In this document: positions 26,063 to 33,892 of the stretch, in pieces
Layout of the letters: each line of letters starts with the position of its first letter
How positions within the stretch are numbered: the stretch's first letter is position 1
Source of the DNA: Pseudomonas neuropathica
GTDB lineage: Bacteria > Pseudomonadota > Gammaproteobacteria > Pseudomonadales > Pseudomonadaceae
Direction of reading: 5' to 3'
Assembly (NCBI RefSeq): GCF_015461835.1
Contig: NZ_JACOPX010000012.1
Location: 131,768 to 195,767 of the forward strand
DNA length: 64,000 nucleotides
Translations under genes and position numbers: made by a program
The notes under the pieces: model-generated
Database searches by the model: none
Told to the model about the DNA's origin: nothing
Seen by the model: the letters and a program-made list of their open reading frames with translations, nothing else

Positions 26063-26965
26063 ATGACCGAGCTAGCGGATACCGATTTCACCCAACGTTT
26101 CATCTTCGATGACAGCGACACGCGCGGCGAACTGGTTGCGCTTGAACGCAGCTACGCCGAAGTCCTCGCCAAGCACCCGTACCCGGAGCCGGTGGCGCAA
26201 TTGCTGGGCGAATTGATGGCGGCCGCCTCGTTGCTGGTGGGCACGCTGAAGTTCGATGGCTTGCTGATTCTGCAGGCGCGTTCCGAAGGGCCGATCCCGC
26301 TGCTGATGATCGAATGCTCCAGCGAGCGCGAGATCCGTGGCCTGGCGCGTTACAACGCCGAGCAGATCGCGGCGGACGCGACCCTTGCCGACCTGATGCC
26401 GAATGGCGTTCTGGCCCTGACTGTCGACCCGACTGTCGGCCAGCGTTACCAGGGCATCGTCGATCTCGACGGCGAAACCCTGTCCGACTGTTTCACCAAT
26501 TACTTCGTCATGTCGCAACAGGTCGGCACGCGTTTCAAGCTGTTTGCCGACGGCCGTCGTGCCCGTGGTCTGCTGTTGCAGCAACTGCCGGCCGATCGCC
26601 TGAAAGACGAAGAAGACCGCGCCGCCAGCTGGCAGCACATCACCGCGTTGGGCAACACGCTGACCGCAGATGAAATGCTTAGCCTGGATAACGAAACCGT
26701 ACTCCATCGTCTCTATCATGAAGAGCAGGTGCGCCTGTTCGATGTGCAACATTTGCGCTTCAGCTGCAGTTGCTCGCGGGAACGCTCCGGCAACGCGCTG
26801 GTCAGCCTTGGGCTGGAAGATGCGCTGGCGCTGGCAGCAGAGCAGGGCGGCAAAGTTGAGATCGATTGCCAGTTTTGCAATCAGCAGTACCTGTTCGACT
26901 CGGCCGATATTGCTCAATTGTTCGCTGGCGCAGGCGTCGACACGCCGTCAGATACCCGGCACTAA
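26063..26965 (+). CDS. hslO: Redox-regulated chaperone Hsp33
   Basis: The 300-residue protein has the Hsp33 N-terminal domain (RGELVALERSYAEVLAKHPYP, GLILQ-like LLILQARSEGPIPLLMIECS) and the C-terminal zinc switch: FSCSCSR and, about 30 residues later, DCQFCNQQY, four cysteines in the CxC and CxxC arrangement. Oxidation releases zinc and turns on holdase activity that protects unfolding proteins. No strong ribosome site precedes the ATG at 26063. It is followed by pckA, the order conserved in Pseudomonas. Confidence 0.95.
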   Translation: MTELADTDFTQRFIFDDSDTRGELVALERSYAEVLAKHPYPEPVAQLLGELMAAASLLVGTLKFDGLLILQARSEGPIPLLMIECSSEREIRGLARYNAEQIAADATLADLMPNGVLALTVDPTVGQRYQGIVDLDGETLSDCFTNYFVMSQQVGTRFKLFADGRRARGLLLQQLPADRLKDEEDRAASWQHITALGNTLTADEMLSLDNETVLHRLYHEEQVRLFDVQHLRFSCSCSRERSGNALVSLGLEDALALAAEQGGKVEIDCQFCNQQYLFDSADIAQLFAGAGVDTPSDTRH

Positions 26966-27077
26966 AACGGTTCAGCGCAGGTAAATTCACTGCGTAACGA
27001 CGGAATTTCGCCGTTACGACGGGAGGACCCTACTCTTTTTGGGCTTTTCTGGCATAATCCGGCCCACTTTTTTCGCG

Positions 27078-27135
27078 GTAGTAGTGCACGACTTTCTACT
27101 ACAAAACGTTTGGAGCACACTCGGCCACTGGCCGA
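27078..27135 (+). promoter_or_regulatory. Two hairpins in the pckA leader
   Basis: GTAGTAG at 27078-27084 pairs with CTACTAC at 27096-27102. TCGGCCACTGGCCGA at 27121-27135 is self-complementary and touches the ribosome site (GGGGAA at 27137-27142). A CATAAT hexamer at 27053-27058 could be the -10 element upstream. The second hairpin is well placed to limit pckA translation. Confidence 0.45.
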
Positions 27136-27146
27136 CGGGGAACCTC

Positions 27147-28688
27147 ATGACGCAAGCCAATAACGCCGTGTACACCGATCTGAGTGTTGATGATCTGGTT
27201 AAAGAAGCCCTGCAACGCGGTGAGGGCGAGCTTGCCGATACCGGCGCTCTGGTTGTTCGCACTGGTCACCGCACCGGTCGTTCGCCTGTTGACCGTTTCA
27301 TCGTTGAAGAGCCTTCCACCCAGGCCGCTATCGCCTGGGGCCCGATCAACCGCAAGTTCCCGGCCGACAAGTTCGACGCGCTGTGGGCTCGCGTAGAAGC
27401 CTTCAACAACGCGCAAGAGCACTTTGTGTCCCACGTGCATGTAGGCGCGGCGGAAGATCACTACCTGGCCGTGAAAATGACCACCCAGACTGCCTGGCAG
27501 AATCTGTTCGGTCGTTGCCTGTTCATCAACCCGGCCCAGTACAACCCGGCCGGTCGTGAAGAGTGGCAAGTGCTCAACGTGGCCAACTTCGAGTGCGTGC
27601 CTGAGCGTGACGGCACCAACTCCGACGGTTGCGTGATCCTCAACTTCGCACAGAAGAAAGTGCTGATCGCCGGCATGCGTTACGCCGGTGAGATGAAGAA
27701 AGCCATGTTCTCCGTGCAGAACTTCCTGCTGCCGGCCGCTGACGTGCTGCCAATGCACTGCGCTGCCAACATCGGCGAAGAAGGCGACGTGACCCTGTTC
27801 TTCGGTCTGTCGGGCACCGGTAAAACCACTCTCTCGGCTGACGAAAGCCGTTACCTGATCGGTGACGACGAACACGGCTGGGGCGAAGGCGTGGTGTTCA
27901 ACATCGAAGGCGGTTGCTATGCCAAGTGCATCGACCTCTCCGAGAAGAACGAGCCGGTGATCTGGAAAGCCATCAAGCACGGCGCCGTGCTGGAAAACGT
28001 CGTCATCGACGACGCCAAGCACGCCGACTACGCCGATGTCAGCCTGACCCAGAACAGCCGCGCCGCGTACCCGCTGGAGCACGTTGCCAAGCGTTCCGAG
28101 CACAACCTCGGTGGCGAGCCAAACGCTGTAATCTTCCTGACCTGCGACCTGACCGGTGTCCTGCCGCCAGTGTCGATCCTCAACGAAGAACAAGCGGCCT
28201 ACCACTTCCTGTCCGGCTACACCGCGCTGGTGGGCTCGACTGAAATGGGTTCGGGCAGCGGCATCAAGTCGACCTTCTCCACCTGCTTCGGCGCACCGTT
28301 CTTCCCGCGTCCGGCCGGCGAATACGCCGAGTTGCTGATCAAGCGTATCCGCGGTTTCGGTTCGAAGGTTTACCTGGTCAACACCGGCTGGACCGGCGGC
28401 GGCTACGGCGTCGGCAAACGCTTCAACATCCCGACCACCCGTGCGGTGATCGCAGCGATCCAGAGCGGCGCGCTGATCGGTGCAGCCACCGAACACCTCG
28501 ACACCATCAACCTCGACGTGCCACTGGCCGTACCGGGCGTTGAAACCAACCTGCTCAACCCACGCAACACCTGGGCTGACAAGGCTGCGTACGACGAGGC
28601 TGCGAAAGCACTGGCCGGTCTGTTCATCGAGAACTTCAAGAAGTTCGAAGTGAGCGATGCGATCAAGGCTGCTGGGCCTAAGTTGTAA
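27147..28688 (+). CDS. pckA: ATP-dependent phosphoenolpyruvate carboxykinase
   Basis: The protein has 513 residues from the ATG at 27147 behind GGGGAA; the in-frame ORF from 27039 covers leader RNA. It converts oxaloacetate and ATP to phosphoenolpyruvate, CO2 and ADP for gluconeogenesis. Key motifs are RTGHRTGRSPVDRFIV near the N-terminus, the P-loop GLSGTGKTTLSAD, LIGDDEHGWG and NTGWTGGGYGVGKR. Length and motifs match the ATP-type enzyme. A strong terminator follows. Confidence 0.96.
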   Translation: MTQANNAVYTDLSVDDLVKEALQRGEGELADTGALVVRTGHRTGRSPVDRFIVEEPSTQAAIAWGPINRKFPADKFDALWARVEAFNNAQEHFVSHVHVGAAEDHYLAVKMTTQTAWQNLFGRCLFINPAQYNPAGREEWQVLNVANFECVPERDGTNSDGCVILNFAQKKVLIAGMRYAGEMKKAMFSVQNFLLPAADVLPMHCAANIGEEGDVTLFFGLSGTGKTTLSADESRYLIGDDEHGWGEGVVFNIEGGCYAKCIDLSEKNEPVIWKAIKHGAVLENVVIDDAKHADYADVSLTQNSRAAYPLEHVAKRSEHNLGGEPNAVIFLTCDLTGVLPPVSILNEEQAAYHFLSGYTALVGSTEMGSGSGIKSTFSTCFGAPFFPRPAGEYAELLIKRIRGFGSKVYLVNTGWTGGGYGVGKRFNIPTTRAVIAAIQSGALIGAATEHLDTINLDVPLAVPGVETNLLNPRNTWADKAAYDEAAKALAGLFIENFKKFEVSDAIKAAGPKL

Positions 28689-28707
28689 GATTGGTTTGTT
28701 GTGAATG

Positions 28708-28738
28708 AAAAAGCCGCCTCTTGAGGGCGGCTTTTTTA
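28708..28738 (+). terminator. Rho-independent terminator of pckA
   Basis: AAAAAGCCGCC and GGGCGGCTTTTTT arms around a short loop, followed by a T-run. It overlaps the stop region of the convergent FRG gene and could serve both strands. Confidence 0.9.
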
Positions 28739-29533
28739 TGATGTGTAAGTTTGTAGCTCCATTTTGATTGATCGTGCCAATCCCGATAGGTCGCCATAAA
28801 TAGACTTGGAGTTAATGCCCATTTTTCTTAATAAAGCGTAGCAGTTCGAATACAAACTTTTGTCAATTATTATTTTGTGCATAGCGCACTTTTCATAAAT
28901 GTGCGAATTTAAAATGGAGTCAATTGTTTTTTCGCGATTTCCTGACAGTAAAAATGTGCCGGATTGTCTATCGATTCGAGCATTTAGCTCTAAAGGCTCT
29001 GTCACCCAAAGGATGTCGTATGCAAAGCGATCGACAACTTCTTCAAAAATCTTGTCTGGGTTGCTTGCTATACTTAAGCGGGTTTCTAGAAAACCCGAAT
29101 CTTTAGTTTTAATGTGGTTTATTGATTGCTCCATGATTGCGCTATAGTCTAGGGCGAATATAGAAAAATCTTTATCGCTAAGTGGTGAGTAAGTCTCTAG
29201 AGCAAAATACAGCGCTATGTAGGGGCTTTCGCTAAAGTCTATTAGCCGAGTTGGCGTTCCATAGTGCTGCATTACCGAAAGCCAGCATAATTTTGATGTT
29301 GGTGTGTGTTCTTTTCCGTTATAAATATGATACTTTGAAATGAAGGTGCTTAATGATCTATCTTCAAATTTCCTAGCGTTTGCTGCACTCCATTTCGATC
29401 CTAGCACTCTTTCTAGAGTTGAGTCTAGATTCCAGCTTGAATCTGAATGGCCACGATAAACAAAACTATTAGGAAGTTCATTTAGCCGTCGGATGAGGTC
29501 GTCGATCTTATAAATATTTTCGACTTCTATCAT
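28736..29533 (-). CDS. FRG-domain protein, AT-rich accessory gene
   Basis: This 265-residue protein carries an FRG domain: FVYRGHSDSSWNLDSTLERV (YRG at residues 26-28) and, after ~60 residues, WLSVMQHYGTPTRLIDFSES (QH at 89-90, TRLID at 95-99), then PYIALYFAL. The domain is named for its F/YRG motif and its biochemical role is not established to my knowledge. The C-terminal ~140 residues have no motif I recognise. No signal peptide or membrane helix is seen. Codons are strikingly AT-rich against the flanks (one sampled 60-base row is one third G+C), a sign of transfer. It overlaps the upstream gene by four bases, so the two are probably co-translated. Confidence 0.85.
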   Translation of the reverse strand: MIEVENIYKIDDLIRRLNELPNSFVYRGHSDSSWNLDSTLERVLGSKWSAANARKFEDRSLSTFISKYHIYNGKEHTPTSKLCWLSVMQHYGTPTRLIDFSESPYIALYFALETYSPLSDKDFSIFALDYSAIMEQSINHIKTKDSGFLETRLSIASNPDKIFEEVVDRFAYDILWVTEPLELNARIDRQSGTFLLSGNREKTIDSILNSHIYEKCAMHKIIIDKSLYSNCYALLRKMGINSKSIYGDLSGLARSIKMELQTYTS

Positions 29534-30357
29534 GTTCTGATCTCGTTATAAGCATGCCTGACCTCTTGAAAGGCCTCTAAGTCTGTTGCTGTATCTTCAA
29601 CAGATACCCTCACTGCATCACCCTTCAGTGAGATTGCTATAGATTTTTTTTGATCAGATTTTTTTATTCTTGCTGAGGCTGTATTCCCCGTAGCAGCTGT
29701 AGATTTGGTCACCGCTTCCACGACGTCTTCGTTCAATGACTTTCCGAAGACTTCGACACTTCCGCTGTCACCACCTAGAGCATTGCAGTAGACCGATATA
29801 GGTTTTTGGAATAATTCATCTGCATCTATTGGGTTTGGGCCGGTAAAATTTGCTTTGAATTTTGTTATCGCGTAGGCAGATTTAATTTTATCCAGAAAGT
29901 GCTCGGGGTCTGGAATGGCATCTACTCTAACCTCAACACCTGTTTCAATAGCCGCTCTTGTCTTTTCGAAGAGTCCTTTAATTCTTCTTGCGATAGTCTT
30001 TACGTCGGGCGCTACTTTGGATTTCTTTACGATTCCTAGAAGGCCGATGTCTGCGTAAAATAGAACTTGAGTATACGGCCCCGAATCATCTGTTTGTTTT
30101 AGAAAGTCTCCCGACGACTGGTCAAACTTTTCAACCGTCGTTTTAGTTGTTCGACCAACCGCAAACGTCCCCCCAGTTTGATCGAGAACTTCAATGTTGC
30201 CAATGTGCCAAACATTATCTTCGCGAAGCTCCATTGAAGGCTTTTCTTCAAGGGCTGCTCTGAAAATATCGGTCGCACTCATGTCGCCTACAAAAAGACT
30301 GAATTGGGAGGGTTTAATAAATTTTATGCGATATAAGTGAAACTCTAAAATGGCCAA
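29530..30357 (-). CDS. Unknown protein, operon partner of FRG gene
   Basis: The protein has 275 residues from a TTG at 30357, with GAGG seven bases upstream. The first in-frame ATG, at 30282, would remove a likely first beta strand (LEFHLYRIKFIK). I do not recognise the family. The N-terminal ~115 residues look beta-rich, with VGRTTKTTVEKFD. The middle has TIARRIKGLFEKTRAAIETGVEVRV followed by DAIPDPEHFLDKIKSAYAITKFKANFTGPNPID. The C-terminus is Ser/Thr/Lys-rich, then KKSIAISLKGDAVRVSVED. It looks soluble. The gene shares the AT-rich base use of the FRG gene, its stop overlaps that start by four bases, and the pair forms a self-contained operon. A toxin-antitoxin or phage-defence role is possible but not shown. 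Confidence 0.75.
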   Translation of the reverse strand: MAILEFHLYRIKFIKPSQFSLFVGDMSATDIFRAALEEKPSMELREDNVWHIGNIEVLDQTGGTFAVGRTTKTTVEKFDQSSGDFLKQTDDSGPYTQVLFYADIGLLGIVKKSKVAPDVKTIARRIKGLFEKTRAAIETGVEVRVDAIPDPEHFLDKIKSAYAITKFKANFTGPNPIDADELFQKPISVYCNALGGDSGSVEVFGKSLNEDVVEAVTKSTAATGNTASARIKKSDQKKSIAISLKGDAVRVSVEDTATDLEAFQEVRHAYNEIRT

Positions 30358-30846
30358 TTTTTTGCCTCGCTATTTTTTAATGTTGGCGTCGATTGGCGAC
30401 TTATAGTCAATGATTGACAAAGGTTTAGAGTGGCCAGGTGGACTACGGTGTGGGATATTGAGTTTTGTTTTCTTATAAATAAGAAAATTGCTTTAAGGTT
30501 TTTATTTTTCGGCTCTAAACTCGTCGCCGAGTCTGAATTGGTTTCGCACTTCAATTTTGAGTTCGATAAACTTAAGCAAGATTTGTTTTGCTTGATTTTC
30601 ATAAAGGCTCTGTCTCAGTCCGTGTAAACAGGTATCGCGACGATGGGGCAAATTGATTCGCTCTCTAAAGACTAAACCTAAATGACATCATTTGGCCAGC
30701 TTTGACGGATTTGTCAGATGAGACTTTGGTATGGTTTGCGCAGAAACGCTGGAGTCGCGTGATGCTTTCAGAGTCGACGTGCTGAAGCATCACATTCAGA
30801 TGGTTTGAATTGATAAAATCAGATTTTCTAGTCCATCAAACGTTTA
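30358..30846. other. AT-rich intergenic, about 490 bases
   Basis: Two short ORFs exist (plus strand 30430-30627, minus strand 30345-30602), but neither has a ribosome site or recognisable sequence. The region should hold the promoter for the FRG operon. Base composition shifts from AT-rich to ordinary near 30640, which may mark the edge of the acquired piece. Confidence 0.4.
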
Positions 30847-32112
30847 CTACGAACTTCGAAACGCCGACGACATCCTCTCTTGCTCATACCTCGACAATCC
30901 CAAGGCCCCAGCTAAGGTTGACCAACGGCTAATCCCTTCTTGAAAGTGCTCAATAATGCTTTTGGCATTGGCCCGGCCAACCCGAAAATACCCCGCGACT
31001 TCCCTCGCCAGTTCCAAATCCAGCGCATTGTCAGAATCAGTGATGTTCAGCTTCAACCCATCCGCATGTGCCACCGGATTCATGTCATACGCTGCGGACA
31101 ACCGCCATCCCCGACCAGGATCCAGAATAAAACCGTGGTTTCGCAGGTGGTCGTCGGTGTTTGAGACCAAGATATTGAAGACGATTCGTGACCAGAGTTC
31201 ACGGAGGTCGGTGTTGGGTTCCGAGCCGTGTTCCATGATCACTTCCGCCAACTCTAGATAGCTGGCGCCGGTTGAGGCGTCGTCGCCGTCGACGCGGTTG
31301 GTCATGGTCATGGCTGATGCGAAATGATGTCGGCCGCCGCGTTCGGTTCGGTCGAAACGCTTCACCAGAAAGCAGTGGTGATCGCTTGCGTAGCGTCGGG
31401 CTGTGCCGGTCGCTACGCGTAACCCGCAGTTGACTGCCAAAGCGTTCACGACCATTTCCCAACCACCGACATCATAGTCATCTCTCGTACTTGGGAATTT
31501 GGCGATCCACAGTTGGCCGAACTCGTCGACGACGCTGGCTTTCGGTCTGGCGCCGCCCAGTGAGCCGCCGGGTGCAATGAGCATTCTTAGCCATTCACGG
31601 CCCTCGCTGGCTGTGTTGTCCCTATCGTTTTCCAGGGCGAGACTTGCCTGCTCTAACGCGCGTAGCTCGACAAAGGGTGGAGCTGCAACGCCGTCGCGGT
31701 CGTCGAGGAAGTTGCCTTCGTCATTGAGTTTGTAGCGAAGGGCGCCCACACGGAACAGGTCGTGGACGCCAAGCAGGTAATCGGATTCAAACAACTTGCT
31801 GTTGCTGGGGAGCAAGCCGTCGCGAATGTCCCTTTCCAATCGGCGTTTCATCAGCAGCTGGCCCCAACGATCGGGGCTTGAGTCTGCAAAGACGCCAAAG
31901 CGGCTCTGATGTTCGCCGGGGAATTGGCGGCCTTCGAAGGGGCCGATGCGCGGGTCTAGAGTTATGGAACTCAACTCGGGATCGGCCAACGCCTTAGGGT
32001 CGTACTCAAATTCGAACACGTTGGTGTTGCGTGTTTTCCTTGCGTGTAGAAATCCGAGGCGTCTGGCGCCTTTCAAGGATTCCCAGTCTGCATAAACAGC
32101 AATCAGCGTCAT
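30847..32112 (-). CDS. hipA: HipA-family serine/threonine kinase toxin
   Basis: The 421-residue protein has the HipA layout: N-terminal domain with SPDRWGQLLMKRRL (79-92), P-loop-like segment GGSLGGARPKASV (182-194), catalytic loop NTDDHLRNH (318-326) with the base Asp, and metal-binding AAYDMNP (340-346). All catalytic positions look intact. HipA kinases phosphorylate targets such as glutamyl-tRNA synthetase and slow growth; the target here is unknown. Its start overlaps the hipB stop by four bases. Base use is close to the core genome, unlike the FRG pair next door. Confidence 0.9.
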   Translation of the reverse strand: MTLIAVYADWESLKGARRLGFLHARKTRNTNVFEFEYDPKALADPELSSITLDPRIGPFEGRQFPGEHQSRFGVFADSSPDRWGQLLMKRRLERDIRDGLLPSNSKLFESDYLLGVHDLFRVGALRYKLNDEGNFLDDRDGVAAPPFVELRALEQASLALENDRDNTASEGREWLRMLIAPGGSLGGARPKASVVDEFGQLWIAKFPSTRDDYDVGGWEMVVNALAVNCGLRVATGTARRYASDHHCFLVKRFDRTERGGRHHFASAMTMTNRVDGDDASTGASYLELAEVIMEHGSEPNTDLRELWSRIVFNILVSNTDDHLRNHGFILDPGRGWRLSAAYDMNPVAHADGLKLNITDSDNALDLELAREVAGYFRVGRANAKSIIEHFQEGISRWSTLAGALGLSRYEQERMSSAFRSS

Positions 32113-32603
32113 TCTTCACCTGTTGGGGGGCCGGCCTTTTTCTTCTTGTTCAAAAGGCTGGAGAGTGAGTGTGTGTTGAATGGGAAGTCAGCCGGAATTT
32201 TCGTGGTAGTGGCGGCATCGATAACGTTTGAAGTCTCGACGTGTTCGGATGCGCCCTTTTTTGCCGCACTGACTGCTCGTACTCGCTGGGGCTTTTTCGC
32301 GGCGGATCGTGTTGCAGGCATTAACTGCGCATCCTGCAATTGGCGACCCATTTCATCGGCTGCAGCCAGTTTGTTCAGATCCTTTTCCAGCCCCAGCACT
32401 TGCATGACCGAAAGGTAGGCACCGATGGTCACTCCTGATCCTCCCGTCTCCACATTGCGCAAGGTTGTCAGCGACATGCCAGATCGTTCAGCGACTTGCT
32501 TGGCCGTCAATTTTCGGCGCAGGCGAGCCAGCTTCAGGCGTTCGCCAAAGTCGACCAGAAGTCGAGCAGTGGAGGGCAAAAGCGGCGCTGTTTTCTTGGC
32601 CAT
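32109..32603 (-). CDS. hipB: HipB-type XRE-family antitoxin
   Basis: The 164-residue protein has an XRE helix-turn-helix at ~residues 12-70 (LVDFGERLKLARLRRKLTAKQVAERSGMSLTTLRNVE). A basic linker rich in Lys, Arg and Ala and a tail ending KKKKAGPPTGEE follow, longer than classical HipB (~90 residues). It should bind HipA and repress the operon. The ATG at 32603 lies directly beside the first of two operator-like modules (32605-32753). The gene order antitoxin then toxin, with a four-base overlap, is classical. Confidence 0.88.
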   Translation of the reverse strand: MAKKTAPLLPSTARLLVDFGERLKLARLRRKLTAKQVAERSGMSLTTLRNVETGGSGVTIGAYLSVMQVLGLEKDLNKLAAADEMGRQLQDAQLMPATRSAAKKPQRVRAVSAAKKGASEHVETSNVIDAATTTKIPADFPFNTHSLSSLLNKKKKAGPPTGEE

Positions 32604-32604
32604 G

Positions 32605-32753
32605 GTGGCAGTATTCCTTCATTTTTTAACCTTAACTGCCAGAATAATAGCACTTAAGTTGAAGGATGCAGGGTAGGGCGGATCTGCAGTGTTCAAGTTT
32701 TTAAATGGCATTATTCCAACTGTTTTTAGGGTATACAGCCAGAATACTGCCAC
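32605..32753. promoter_or_regulatory. Duplicated operator module upstream of hipB
   Basis: Module 1 (32605-32653) has GTGGCAGTATTCC, 20 bases, then GCCAGAATAATAGCAC. Module 2 (32705-32753) has ATGGCATTATTCC, 20 bases, then GCCAGAATACTGCCAC. The arms within a module are inverted (GTGGCAGTATTC against GAATACTGCCAC), and the two modules start exactly 100 bases apart. This geometry fits cooperative binding by HipB dimers. Confidence 0.65.
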
Positions 32754-32775
32754 TTATGGGAGCTGTGATTTCCAT

Positions 32776-32982
32776 TCAGTTTCTGTTTCTACGGTGCTTT
32801 TCGAGGGCTGACTCACGTGAGGGAAGTGGCTTGTCGTAGCAGGCTTGCTTTTGCTCAAACGACAACGCGGTCTTGTCGTCTGTTTTCGGTGTAGAGGTCG
32901 GACTGGAAGCGCGACGCTCCCTGCGTAAGATCTCGTCCATTTCCTGGACGCTCTCCATCAGCTCATCAAAAAATTTGCTCAT
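32776..32982 (-). CDS. Short protein with antitoxin-like N-terminus
   Basis: The 68-residue protein starts MSKFFDELMESVQEMDEILR, followed by RERRASS. This resembles the first helix and linker of NadS/HigA-type XRE antitoxins, but the helix-turn-helix that should follow is absent. The rest (FEQKQACYDKPLPSRESALEKHRRNRN) is hydrophilic and unfamiliar. GGAG lies six bases before the ATG, so it may well be translated. It could be a decayed antitoxin or an independent small protein. It lies upstream of the hipB operator on the same strand. Confidence 0.5.
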   Translation of the reverse strand: MSKFFDELMESVQEMDEILRRERRASSPTSTPKTDDKTALSFEQKQACYDKPLPSRESALEKHRRNRN

Positions 32983-33048
32983 GGTTACTCCGATGGTTAA
33001 TTGCCTTATTTACCGCTCTCGACGGATAGGTGAGAGCGGCGTGATCAC

Positions 33049-33354
33049 TCAAGCTCCGGTCGGTGCTCTCCAATTGAGCATCCGCTGCTGCGCGACCTGC
33101 AGCAGGTCACAGCCATCCTGCGTCAGCAGATAGAGGGCGTGGGTGATGTGGGGGATGTCTTCGACGTCGGCTTGTTTGAAGTTGAGGCAGTAGAGGGTGC
33201 GTAGCAGGTCGCTTGAAGCGCGCAGGCGCTGGACGGCGCATTCGAGGATGTCTTGCGGGTTGGCCTGGGTGTCGATGAGCAGAGGCTTGGTGTCGGTGAG
33301 ATTGGATTCGAGTGGGCGGTAGCGTTCGGTAAGAAACTGATTCCATGTTTTCAT
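33049..33354 (-). CDS. Short protein, paralogue A of a local pair
   Basis: The protein has 101 residues from the ATG at 33354. The core LLIDTQANPQDILECAVQRL and the segment YCLNFKQADVEDIPHITHALYLLTQDGCDLLQVAQQ are mostly helical. The gene at 33893-34168 encodes the same pattern (LLIDSHSSQTDLINAADQRL, YCLCFKQADVKDIPNIVNALYLLVQDSCDLLEVAKQ), so the two are paralogues. I do not recognise the family; it resembles the many short Pseudomonas proteins of about 100 residues without known role. A conserved-looking structured leader precedes it. The in-frame ORF extending to 33525 reads through that leader and is unlikely. Confidence 0.65.
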   Translation of the reverse strand: MKTWNQFLTERYRPLESNLTDTKPLLIDTQANPQDILECAVQRLRASSDLLRTLYCLNFKQADVEDIPHITHALYLLTQDGCDLLQVAQQRMLNWRAPTGA

Positions 33355-33382
33355 TTTTAGATATCTCTGAAGGTATCGAAAA

Positions 33383-33483
33383 ACCGCTGCTACCGTGACC
33401 AAGCGGTGGAGGCGGGCTGTGTTCAAGTTGGTCAAACCGGCAGAGATAACCCGGTACGCCGAAGCGTCCCAAACACAGCCGCC
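33383..33483 (-). promoter_or_regulatory. Structured leader upstream of paralogue A
   Basis: Two nested features are seen. ACCGCT (33383-33388) pairs with AGCGGT (33402-33407). GGCGGGCTGTGTT (33411-33423) pairs, with one bulge, with AACACAGCCGCC (33472-33483) around a 48-base loop. The remaining part of this 311-base gap (33484-33665) holds nothing I can name. Confidence 0.45.
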
Positions 33484-33665
33484 ATAAAGCGTGCCGACAG
33501 AATGTGCTGGCAGCATACAGGGCATGCATAAGTTATCTCTGTTTCAGGTGACCAAACCTGAGCCGCTGATTAGCAGCGACAGCCACGACTATAGAGATCA
33601 GCTAAACGAAGCCGATAGAAGACAAGGAGTCTGTCCTTGTAGGAACGGGATGTAGATTTGATAGG

Positions 33666-33848
33666 TCATCGCCGCTGATCGACCTTCTGTTTTAAACGAG
33701 CACGTTTATCAGCCATCAATGTTCTGGCGACCTCATCGGGAATGCTGGGGCGAGGATCATCCAGGCTGGCTTGAACCTGTCGGTTGAACCAAGTCGTGTA
33801 GGCATCCTCGTCACTCGGCGGATCGAACTCATCATTCGTAACATTCAT
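33666..33848 (-). CDS. Orphan RelB/StbD-like antitoxin
   Basis: The protein has 60 residues from the ATG at 33848, with AGGA eight bases upstream. The sequence YTTWFNRQVQASLDDPRPSIPDEV is the typical core of small antitoxins that pair with RelE/ParE-type toxins (WF..QV..SLDDPRP.IP). No toxin gene follows on the minus strand: 33355-33665 has no suitable ORF. It is therefore an orphan, or a decoy that could neutralise toxins encoded elsewhere. The family call is by motif memory. Confidence 0.65.
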   Translation of the reverse strand: MNVTNDEFDPPSDEDAYTTWFNRQVQASLDDPRPSIPDEVARTLMADKRARLKQKVDQRR

Positions 33849-33892
33849 TGTTGGATTCCTGCCCAAGGAGATATAGCGCTGACCTGCGTGGT

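Noticed and set aside
28708..28738. FRG gene stop overlapping the pckA terminator as a sign of a truncated gene
   Set aside because: The protein reads to a natural end with no frameshift; the overlap is three bases and terminators between convergent genes often overlap stops.
30345..30627. Two short opposite-strand ORFs in the AT-rich gap (65 and 85 residues)
   Set aside because: No ribosome site, no recognisable sequence and AT-rich low-complexity composition; more likely chance open frames.
33107..33529. Open frames of 140 and 158 residues through the leader of paralogue A
   Set aside because: They run across clear inverted repeats and have no ribosome site; only the last 101 residues of one frame match the paralogue.
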